Below the pieces are notes generated by a model. It was not told the origin of the DNA and ran no database searches. It saw nothing but the letters and a program-made list of their open reading frames with translations. Below are positions 1-7,800 of a DNA stretch of 64,000 bases, piece by piece. Position 1 is the stretch's first letter, and each line of letters opens with the position of its first letter. A program made the position numbers and the translations under genes. The DNA comes from Myxococcales bacterium (GTDB lineage Bacteria; Myxococcota_A; Polyangia; Polyangiales; Polyangiaceae). The stretch spans positions 186,001 through 250,000 of the forward strand of contig JADJKB010000022.1 of assembly GCA_016706225.1 (NCBI GenBank). Direction: 5' to 3'.

Positions 1-693
1 GGCGCGCCCGGCGACACACCGGCGAGCGTGAAACGCACGGTCGACCTCTCGCTCTCGTTGCCGCTCGCGTACGCGCAGTATCAGATTGCGGTCATCAAAC
101 CGCACACGGAGCTCGAGCGGCGGCACGTGGTCGAGGAGCTCGGCGTCGACTACTGGCGTGAGTACGTGGCGGGACGCATCGCTGAGCACCTGCTGCCGAC
201 GCCTTGGACCGAGTTGCCGCGAGCGGAGCTCGAGCGCATGGCCCGCACGGCGTACCTGCGGTTCTATTCGCGACCCGGGTACGCGCTCGGCATGTTGAAG
301 CGGGTGCAGAGTGTCGAGGAGCTGAAGCGGTATGCGCGGGTGGGCCTTCAGCTTGCGCTGAGGCCGCTGCGGCCTGCGGCGATGACCTCGGTCGTGCAGC
401 GTGCTGGGCGGGCGGCGTTAGCGTTTGCCGAGGCGGCGCTCACACTCGCGAGCCCTGGCGCGCGGCACACCGTGTTCGCGCGGGGCGGCGGGCTCGGCGG
501 CGCGCTCGACCTCGCGAGCGAGGAGGCCGCGCGCAAGGCGAGCGATCCGATGTTGACGCGGGAGCGGGTGGCCACGCTGGGGCTATCAGCGCCTGCGGCC
601 GACATCCCCAATCGGTACCGCACGTTCTTCGAGACGCTCACGGAGCGCGCCCCGGCTATTTTGGGCCGCGCGCGGAGGGCGGAAGGCGGATGA
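1..693 (+). CDS. B12-binding radical SAM protein, C-terminal part (5'-truncated by window edge)
   Basis: The reading frame is open to base 1, and the first codons read GAPGDTPASVKRTVDL. This resembles the G-[FA]-PGET...T..LA stretch in the second half of cobalamin-binding radical SAM (BchE-like) enzymes, followed by the usual AQ(F/Y) and P-x-TEL element, here AQYQIAVIKPHTELERR. The B12-binding domain and the CxxxCxxC cluster would lie upstream of the window. After about residue 120 the tail is Ala/Arg-rich with no domain I recognise. The stop overlaps the next gene's start as ATGA (690-693), so the two are probably translationally coupled radical SAM enzymes of one pathway. The family assignment comes from this C-terminal signature only, and the substrate is unknown. 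Confidence 0.7.
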   Translation, partial: GAPGDTPASVKRTVDLSLSLPLAYAQYQIAVIKPHTELERRHVVEELGVDYWREYVAGRIAEHLLPTPWTELPRAELERMARTAYLRFYSRPGYALGMLKRVQSVEELKRYARVGLQLALRPLRPAAMTSVVQRAGRAALAFAEAALTLASPGARHTVFARGGGLGGALDLASEEAARKASDPMLTRERVATLGLSAPAADIPNRYRTFFETLTERAPAILGRARRAEGG

Positions 694-1688
694 AGCTCGC
701 GGACAAGCTCGGGGCCGCCGCCGACATGGCAAAGGTACGCGTGCTCGGCCGGAAGATCCCGGTCGCGGTGCGGATCAACCTGAACAATCGCTGCCACTCG
801 CGCTGTCGGTACTGCTCGTTCTGGTCGACACCGAGCGAGGAGCTCGCCACGGAAGAGTGGTGTCAGGTGATTGCGGAGCTTGCTGCGGCCGGCACCCGGC
901 GACTGTCACTGTCGGGCGGGGAGCCGACCTTGCGCCGGGATCTCGCCGAGATCGTACGGGCGGCGGTCGATCACGGTATCGCCACCGAGCTCAACTCGAG
1001 CGGTTATTTGTTCTCCGAGCGGAGGGCGGCGCTCGCACCCCTCGAGCTGGTGAAACTCTCGCTCGACGGCAGCGAGTCGGTGCACGATCGCATCCGGGGT
1101 CGCGTCGGTTCGTATCAGGAGCTGCTCGCCGGCATTCAGGTCTTGCGCGAGCTCGGCGTGAAGTTCTCGTTTGCGTTCACGATGACGCGCGAGAACCTGG
1201 ATGACATCCCGCACGCACTCTCGCTGGCGCGGGAGCACGACACGTTCGTAGCGTTCCAGCCGGTGATGGCGACGGAGCACTCGGCGGAGAAGGTGAAGGA
1301 GGAGCTGTTCCCCGACCCGGGCGCCTATCGGCTTGCGGTGGCGCTCTTGGTGCGCGAGAAGCTGCGGGACCCGTCGCGCCTACGCAACAGTCTTGGTGGC
1401 CTCCGGCACATTGCGGCCTGGCCGAACATCACGGGCCTGGCGTGTTTCGCGGGCGAGGTTTTCGCGATGGTGGAGGCCAACGGTGACGTGGTGCCGTGTG
1501 ATCGCATCCAGTACGCGGCAACCATCCCGAACGTCCGGGAGCCCGGCGGGGTCACGCGCGCGCTCGAGCGGCTGCCGGGGTACGAGTGCGCGGGCTGCGG
1601 CTTCTGCGGCTCCGTCGAGCTGAACATGCTGATGGCCGGCCGCGTCGACATCCTGCCAACCGTCGCACGGGTGATCGCGAGCCGGTAG
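690..1688 (+). CDS. Radical SAM protein with SPASM-like C-terminal cysteines
   Basis: A 332-residue protein starting at the ATG that overlaps the previous stop. The radical SAM cluster motif CHSRCRYC places Cys35, Cys39 and Cys42 as ligands of the 4Fe-4S cluster that cleaves S-adenosylmethionine. The GGEP element (76-79) follows, as usual. The C-terminal third carries further cysteines (GLACFAGE, VVPCDRI, CAGCGFC), resembling SPASM/twitch auxiliary-cluster regions. Length and order fit PqqE/MoaA-like or HpnH-like cytosolic enzymes. The coupling to a cobalamin-type radical SAM gene suggests successive modification of one metabolite, for example a lipid or natural product, but the substrate cannot be read from sequence. 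Confidence 0.85.
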   Translation: MKLADKLGAAADMAKVRVLGRKIPVAVRINLNNRCHSRCRYCSFWSTPSEELATEEWCQVIAELAAAGTRRLSLSGGEPTLRRDLAEIVRAAVDHGIATELNSSGYLFSERRAALAPLELVKLSLDGSESVHDRIRGRVGSYQELLAGIQVLRELGVKFSFAFTMTRENLDDIPHALSLAREHDTFVAFQPVMATEHSAEKVKEELFPDPGAYRLAVALLVREKLRDPSRLRNSLGGLRHIAAWPNITGLACFAGEVFAMVEANGDVVPCDRIQYAATIPNVREPGGVTRALERLPGYECAGCGFCGSVELNMLMAGRVDILPTVARVIASR

Positions 1689-1698
1689 CGGTCGGAGC

Positions 1699-1886
1699 TG
1701 GCGGCGGCGTTCCGGGCGGGCGGCGGCGTTCCGGGCTGGCGGCGGCGTTCCGGGCTGGCGGCGGCGTTCCGGGCGGGCGGCGGCGTTCTGCGCTGGCGGC
1801 GGCGTTCTGCGCTGGCGGCGGCGTTCCGGGCTGGCGGCGGCGCTCCGGGCGGGCGGCGGCGTTCCGGGCGGGCGGCGGCGCTCTGA
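1699..1886. repeat. Tandem repeat, 19-bp unit, about 10 copies
   Basis: The core GGCGGCGGCGTTCCGGGCT recurs every 19 bases about ten times, with small changes (TTCC/TTCTG/CTCC, and GGCT versus GGCG at the end). The unit length is not a multiple of three, all three frames are low-complexity, and the block sits between a stop codon and the next gene, so I read it as non-coding. It lies directly upstream of a RAYT transposase gene. G-rich on the plus strand, it could form secondary structure. Confidence 0.9.
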
Positions 1887-1956
1887 CCTGACGCGCAGGC
1901 GACACGCGGCTTGCCCGGCGCCCGGCCCTCGTGATATTGTCTGCCCTATTCAAGTC

Positions 1957-2724
1957 ATGATTGCCTCGCCGTCGCAACCTCAGCCCACGTCGCCGCGCCC
2001 AGCGCGCCGTTTCCGCCACGGCGGAGCCCGCCCGGGTGCGGGTCGGAAGCCGGGAGCCCGCCCTCCGGTGCCGCATCGCGAGCGACCGTCGCACCGCGCC
2101 GTGCACCCGCTTCACGTCACGCTGCGCATGCGGGACCACGTCTGGAACCTGCGCAGCAAGCGCGGGCTACGCGCGCTGCGGCGCGCGTTTGCGGGCGGGT
2201 GTGAGCGGTTTGGTTTCCGGCTGGTGCACTATTCGCTGCAAGGCAACCATGTGCACCTGCTCGCCGAGGCGCGAGATCGTGCGGCCTTGGCCCGAGGCAT
2301 GAAAGGGCTCGGCGTACGCATCGCCCGGCGCCTGAACGCCCTGATGGGCTCGAGCGGGCCGGTGTTTCAAGGGCGCTACCACGCACGCGCCCTACGCACT
2401 CCGCTCGAAGTGCGCCGCGCACTCTTGTATGTGCTCGCAAACTTCAGGCGCCACCAGGCGCAGGTCGGCAAACACTTGCCGAATGACTGGCTGGATCCGT
2501 TCTCGTCAGCGCGTGCTCTGGATGGCTGGAGGGCTGCTCCAGGCTTGCGGCGTGCGCTTGCGGCGGCGTGCGATCCCTGTCCAGAGCTCGCCCCCGGCAT
2601 CCGCCGGCCACGCACTCCGCTCCTGGCCACGGGGTGGCGGCGCAAGGGCTTGCTGGATCCGTGCGCCGTCCCGGGACCGACCCGCCCGCCATCCGAACCA
2701 GCGCGCGCGGTCAGTCGCCCTTGA
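1957..2724 (+). CDS. REP-associated tyrosine transposase-like protein (Y1/RAYT family)
   Basis: A 255-residue protein of the IS200-like Y1 transposase superfamily, single-stranded DNA nucleases that cut and join with a tyrosine. The HUH metal motif is visible as GNHVHLL (His98 and His100), preceded by the strand HPLHVTLR. A tyrosine in ALLYVLANF (Tyr158) sits where the catalytic Tyr is expected. The FQGRYHARAL stretch is typical of the RAYT branch. The N-terminus carries a basic HGGARPGAGRKPG segment (21-33), common in RAYT proteins of high-GC bacteria and possibly DNA-binding. No partner TnpB and no IS ends were seen, consistent with a domesticated single-copy RAYT. The gene is convergent with nuoI, and the 3' ends probably overlap. 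No obvious Shine-Dalgarno was found. Confidence 0.85.
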   Translation: MIASPSQPQPTSPRPARRFRHGGARPGAGRKPGARPPVPHRERPSHRAVHPLHVTLRMRDHVWNLRSKRGLRALRRAFAGGCERFGFRLVHYSLQGNHVHLLAEARDRAALARGMKGLGVRIARRLNALMGSSGPVFQGRYHARALRTPLEVRRALLYVLANFRRHQAQVGKHLPNDWLDPFSSARALDGWRAAPGLRRALAAACDPCPELAPGIRRPRTPLLATGWRRKGLLDPCAVPGPTRPPSEPARAVSRP

Positions 2725-3578
2725 CCGGCGGGTCGGAGGCAGGCTTCGCTTCCGCCGCAGGCTTCGCTTCCGCCGCAGGCTTCGCTTCCGCCGCAGGCTT
2801 CGCTTCCGCCGCAGGCTTCGCTTCCGCCGCAGGCTTCGCTTCCGCCGCAGGCTTCGCTTCCGCCGCAGGCTTCGCTTCCGCCGCAGGCTTCGCTTCCGCC
2901 CGCTTCGCCGGGGGGGGGGGGGGCAGGCGCGGGCTTCGCTTCCACCGCAGGCGCAGGCTTCGCTTCCGCCGCAGGCTTCGCTTCCGCCGCAGGCTTCGCT
3001 TCCGCCGCAGGCTTCGCTTCCACCGCAGGCGCAGGCTTCGCTTCCGCCGCAGGCTTCGCTGCCGTCGCGGCCTTCGGCGGCGGCGGGGGCTGGCCGCGCT
3101 TCGGGTCCTGCATCTCCATCAGGTTCGAGGCCTTGCCCCAGGTCAGCGGTTTGCCCGTCTCGTTCTCGTAGAGTTTGGCCATCGTCAGCACGAGGTCCTC
3201 CCGCCGGTAGGCGGGGGTCTCGGGTTGACGCGTCATCACGATGGCGTCCGTCGGGCACACTTGCACACACAGCTCACAGTAGATGCAAGCGTTCAGGTCC
3301 AGCGTGAAGTCCTTCGCGTAGCCGCGGCGCTTGCCGGTCGTCGGCGACTCGCGCTTCTCGGCAATCACCGTGATCACGAACGACGGACAGATCTTCTCGC
3401 ACTGCAGACAGCCCACACACGCCTCTTCACCGTCCGGCTCGTGAATCAGCGCGAAGCTGGTGCGGTAACGCTCGGCGCGCTCCCGCTTCTCGACCGGATA
3501 GTGAACCGTGACCGGCGGCCGGAACACGTTCTTCAACGTGAGCGTCAGCGCGCGAACACTGTCACCGAGGTAGCCCAT
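2711..3578 (-). CDS. nuoI: NADH-quinone oxidoreductase subunit I, apparent frameshift in C-terminal repeat tail
   Basis: An 8Fe ferredoxin-type subunit of complex I that relays electrons through clusters N6a and N6b. Two CxxCxxCxxxCP motifs are intact: Cys54/57/60/64 and Cys98/101/104/108. It starts at ATG 3578, one base overlapping the nuoH stop (TGATG). The normal domain ends near residue 163 and is followed by a Pro/Ala/Glu/Lys tail built from AEAKPA hexapeptides. At 2910-2923 a run of 14 C (minus strand) switches the tail to GSEACG repeats, and the frame then runs antisense through the transposase gene to 2376 (400 residues). With 13 or 16 C the tail stays AEAKPA and ends at TGA 2713-2711 as ...SDPPVKGD. 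I give that corrected end. Sequencing error, mutation or phase variation are all possible. Confidence 0.85.
2742..3062. repeat. 18-bp repeats encoding the NuoI C-terminal tail, interrupted by a G14 run
   Basis: The unit GCTTCGCTTCCGCCGCAG (plus strand) is repeated nine times almost perfectly between about 2742 and 2902. Further copies, some lengthened by six bases, lie between about 2930 and 3062. A homopolymer of 14 G at 2910-2923 separates the two blocks. On the minus strand the unit reads as the hexapeptide AEAKPA. Near-identical copies at DNA level suggest recent expansion by slippage or unequal recombination. Confidence 0.9.
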
Positions 3579-4582
3579 CAGCGCGCACCAAACCCGCGAT
3601 AGTGAACCCAGACCGCCGCGAGCATCACCAGCACCAGGCTCGCCGGCACCAGATACTTCCAGCAAAGACTCATCAGCTGATCGGCGCGGAAGCGCAGGAA
3701 GGTCCAGCGAATCCAGAAGACCACGAAGAACAGGCAGAGCGTCTTGGCCACCATCCAGTGCAGCCCCGGCATGAATCCGAATGGGCCCGCCCAGCCGCCG
3801 AAGAACAGCGCCGCGCCCACCGCGCTGATGATCAGCGTGTGCAGATACTCCGCCAGGTAAAACAGCCCGAACTTCATGCCGGTGTACTCGGTCGTCACAC
3901 CAGCAATCAGCTCACTCTCGGCCTCCGGAATGTCGAACGGAATGCGGTTGGCTTCAGCCAGCGACGCCAGAAAGAAGATCCCGAAGGCGATCAGACCCGG
4001 GCCCGGCGGCCAGCCGATGATCCACCCGTGCTGCTCCTGATACCGGACGATGTCCGAGATGCTCATCGAGCCGGCCAACGTCACCGGCACGAGTGACGCG
4101 AGCACCAGCGGGATCTCGTACGAGACGCCCTGCGCCACCGCACGCATGCCACCGAGCAGCGCGTACTTGTTGTTGCTCGCCCAGCCCGCCATCCAGACCG
4201 GAAACACCGTGAGCCCACCCATCGCGAGCACCCACAGCACACCAATGTCGAGATCCGCCGCGATCACGTCGGGGCCAAACGGAATGACCGCCGCCGTGGC
4301 GAGCGCAAAGAGCACCGTGAGCGGCGGCGCCAGGTTGAACAGCGGGCGATCCGCCGCCGCGGGGACGATGTCCTCCTTCTGCAGCAGCTTGACCGCGTCG
4401 GCGATCGGCTGAAGCAACCCGAACGGCCCCACGATGGTCGGCCCGACCCGGCTCTGCATGCGGCCGGCAAACTTGCGCTCGAACCAGATGCTGTACGCCG
4501 TGATCGTCATCAGCACGGTCACGATCACGATGCCGTACACGGCACCATGCACATACGGGTTCTTCAAGAGCTCCACGGACAC
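3578..4582 (-). CDS. nuoH: NADH-quinone oxidoreductase subunit H
   Basis: A 334-residue multi-pass membrane subunit of complex I at the junction between the hydrophilic arm and the membrane arm, lining the quinone channel. Family landmarks are present: WFERKFAGRMQSRVGP near the N-terminus, the acidic loop PEAESELIAG with TEYTGMKFGLFYLAEY, and the conserved C-terminal FWIRWTFLRFRADQLM. Length is normal. It starts at GTG 4582. Its stop overlaps the nuoI start, so H and I are coupled. nuoA-D lie 8 kb upstream on the same strand but are separated by two plus-strand genes, so H-I need their own promoter, which I could not place with confidence in 4583-4823. Confidence 0.97.
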   Translation of the reverse strand: MSVELLKNPYVHGAVYGIVIVTVLMTITAYSIWFERKFAGRMQSRVGPTIVGPFGLLQPIADAVKLLQKEDIVPAAADRPLFNLAPPLTVLFALATAAVIPFGPDVIAADLDIGVLWVLAMGGLTVFPVWMAGWASNNKYALLGGMRAVAQGVSYEIPLVLASLVPVTLAGSMSISDIVRYQEQHGWIIGWPPGPGLIAFGIFFLASLAEANRIPFDIPEAESELIAGVTTEYTGMKFGLFYLAEYLHTLIISAVGAALFFGGWAGPFGFMPGLHWMVAKTLCLFFVVFWIRWTFLRFRADQLMSLCWKYLVPASLVLVMLAAVWVHYRGFGAR

Positions 4583-4770
4583 GGGTCGAATTCTGCCTGC
4601 TCGAGGCCGGGCAGCACCTGAGCGTGCGCCGAGCGATGACGCGAGGGAGCGCCATTTAGCAGCAAGGCATGTGGGCCTTCAAGCCAACGCGATTTCCGCC
4701 GAACGAGCGCCACTTTGGCCCCGAGTCCCGCCCCGGCGCCGCACCTCGGCCGGCCCCGGTCCGAGGCCCA

Positions 4771-4798
4771 TGTCCAGGCCATTTGCGCTTCGTATACG
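4771..4798 (+). promoter_or_regulatory. Possible sigma70-type promoter for the A2M gene
   Basis: TATACG at 4793-4798 is a good -10 candidate 25 bases before the ATG at 4824. The best -35 at a suitable distance is the weak TGTCCA (4771-4776, 16-base spacer). A GGGAG element at 4812-4816 can serve as ribosome binding site. Nothing else was recognised in the 241-base gap shared with the divergent nuoH gene. Confidence 0.3.
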
Positions 4799-4823
4799 AT
4801 GCCGGCTCGACAGGGAGTAGCCG

Positions 4824-7800
4824 ATGAAACGCTCACCCGCCCCGCTGATGATGCTGCTCGCGCTCTTCGCCGCAGCCTGCCCGAGCGCAACGCCGCCGCC
4901 CGCGAGCGTGAAAAAAACCGCGCCTCCGCCGGTCGCCGAAGAAAAAGTGGTGTGGCGCATCTCCAAGTCGGGCCTCGGGTTCCGACTGAGCGACGCCGAT
5001 CCGGAACCACCCGCTCGGGTGAAACCGGCCGCAGCAAAACCGCTCGCCGCAGCAGACGCCAAGCGTGTGTTCGCGAAGCTCCCGCCAATGAAAGCGAGCG
5101 CACAGGCCAAGACCTTCGCGATGCGCGAGAAGTCGATGCCGGCGCCGCGCCCCGGCGAGACCATCAAGACCGCCTTCCCACCAACGGCCGGTGCACCGCC
5201 CGTCAGCGTCACACCGAAGGGTCCACCTTCGGTGACACGCTTCCAGCCCGAGGGCGAGGTCAGCATGGCGCCGAGCCTGAGCGTCACGTTCTCCGAACCA
5301 ATGGTCGAGCTCACGTCGCACGACGACCTCGCAGCCAAGGGCGTGCCCGTCCGACTGGTCCCCGAGCCCCGAGGCCACTGGCGCTGGGTAGGCACCCAGA
5401 CTCTGGTGTTCGATCCAGAAGACGAGCGCTTGCCGATGGCAACCGAGTTTCAGGTCGAGGTCCCCGCGGGCACACGCTCCGCGTCCGGTCAGGCGTTTGC
5501 GCAGGCCAAGAGCTGGCGGTTCTCGACGCCCGCGCTCAAGGTCGAGAGCTTCGTCCCTCGCCAGTGGGATGGCCCAACCGATCTAGAACCGCTGCTCTAC
5601 GCCAGCTTCGATCAGCGCATCGACAAAGGCTCCGTCCTCGCGAGCTTCGAGCTACGCGCGAGCGGCAAGACCTTCCCGGTGCGCCTGGCCGGAGCCGACG
5701 AGATCGAGAAGTCGGCTCCCGCGCGCGCCGCCCAGGAGCGCGCAAAAAAGGACCGCTTCATCGCGCTCCTTCCCGCCAGCCCGCTGCCGAAGGACACCAG
5801 CTTCGAGGCCGTTTTCAAGGCCAAAATGCCAAGCGCCGAGGGCAAACGCCTGACCGCGTCCGACCAAGGGTTCAGCTTTCGTACCTACGGGCCGCTCCGA
5901 GCCGAGGACCTGCAATGCGGCTGGAACGAGCAGTGTCCTCCGCTCTCACCCTGGTACATCCGCTTCTCCAACCCGCTCGACGAGAAGACCTTCGACAAGA
6001 ACCTGATCAAGGTCGAGCCCCCACTGCCGGACATGCACCTCGAACTCTCGGGCTCGAGCATCGTCGTGCGCGGGCGGAGCAAGGGCCGCACGAAGTACAA
6101 GGTCTCGATCGGACCGGAGCTCGGCGACACCTTCGGACAGAAGCTCGACAAGGCAACGACGCTCGAGGTCAAGGTCGACTCCGCGGATCCGTTCCTGTTC
6201 CCGGAACAAGACGAGATGCTCGTGCTCGACCCCGCGTTCGGACCGAAGCTCGGTGTCTTCGGCATCAATCGTCCAACGCTCAAGGTGCGCCTGTTCGCAG
6301 TGGAGCCCAAACAGTTCGAGGCCTATTTGAAGTGGCGGCGGGACTGGGACTGGGAGGGCAAGCTAGGGCAGCCACCCGGGCGTCTGATCTCGAATCGCAC
6401 CGTCAAGACCAATGGCGCCGCGGACGAGTTGACCGAGACCAACATCGATCTCTCCCCCGCCCTCGACAACGGCTTCGGACAGGTGCTCGCCATCGTCGAG
6501 CCGCCGACCCAACCCAAGGCCGATCGCTGGGGTTATCGCTCGCGCCAGTGGGTGCGGGTCTGGCTCCAGGTCACCAAGATGGGCCTGACGGCGTTCACTG
6601 ACTCGACGGAGGGGCACGTATTTGCAACGAACCTGGCGGACGGCGCGCCACTGACCGGCATCGAGGTCGCGGTCGAGCCCAAGGGTGATCGCCAGAAGAC
6701 GGGCGTCGACGGCCTCGCCAAGCTCTCCCTTGCCGGAGACGGCGACATCTTGGTCGCCCGACAGGGCAAAGATCTGGTCTGGCTCGGCGGGCGCTCCGAC
6801 AGCGGCGCGTTCGTGGCCCGCCCTCTCTCCGATGGCCTCCGCTGGTTCGTATTCGACGATCGCAAACTCTACAAACCCGGTGAGCGAGTGAACGCGAAGG
6901 GTTTCGTGCGCCTGATCGGCGCCGGCACCAACGGCGATGTCACCAAGCTCCCGCGCTCTGCTGCACAACGCGTCCGGCTCGTGGCCTACGAGCCCCGCGG
7001 CAACGAAATCGCGAAGGACGTCGTGCCCGTCGATTCGGACGGCGGCTTCAACTTCGCGTTCGACATCCCCAAGGGCGCGAACCTCGGCAGCGCGCGCGTC
7101 GAGCTCCACCTCGAAGGTAGCGGCTCGTACCTGCGCGACGACTACGCGCACCAGTACGAGATCCAGGAGTTTCGCAAACCCGAGTTCGAGGTGACCGCGC
7201 AAGCGACGGAAGGCCCGCACTTCGTCGGCAAACACGCCATCGCCAACGTATCAGCCAGTTATTACGCGGGCGGCGGGCTGCCCGACGCGGAGGTCGAGTG
7301 GAACGTTCGCGCCACGGACGCGAGCTACGTCCCGCCGAACCGCAGCAACTACCACTTTGGCAAGCCGCACCGCTGGTCGTGGTGGGCGCCGGCGGACAAG
7401 AGCCGCGACGCCCACGAAGAGTGGAAAGCGAAGACCGACGCCTCGGGCAAACACCGCCTGCGCGTGGACTTCGACGGCCTCGAGCCGGCGTACCCACGCC
7501 AGCTCTCCCTGGAAGCAACGGTCACCGATGTGAACCGACAGGCGTGGACCGCACGCAGCGAGATGCTGGTACACCCCGCCAGCGTGACCGTGGGCTTGCG
7601 GGAAGAGAGCACGCTGCTCTCCGCCGGCAAGAGTCTAAACCTCGACGTGATCGTGACCGACATCGATGGCAACGCCGTCGCCGGTCGCCCGGTCAGCATC
7701 AAGATGGAGCGGGTAGTGACCCGCTGGCGCGGCTCCGTCTCCGACGAGGAGGTGGGTCCCCCCGAGCCCTGCGCGCTCTCGAGCACGACCGAGTCACAGC

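Noticed and set aside
1699..1886. Possible CRISPR array or coding repeat before the transposase gene
   Set aside because: Units are directly adjacent with no unique spacers, the period of 19 excludes a CRISPR repeat-spacer layout and codon periodicity, and no cas genes are near.
2376..2710. nuoI reading frame continuing antisense through the transposase
   Set aside because: The extra 110 residues have no family resemblance and arise only after the homopolymer shift. The alternative frame ends in a natural tail and stop at 2711.
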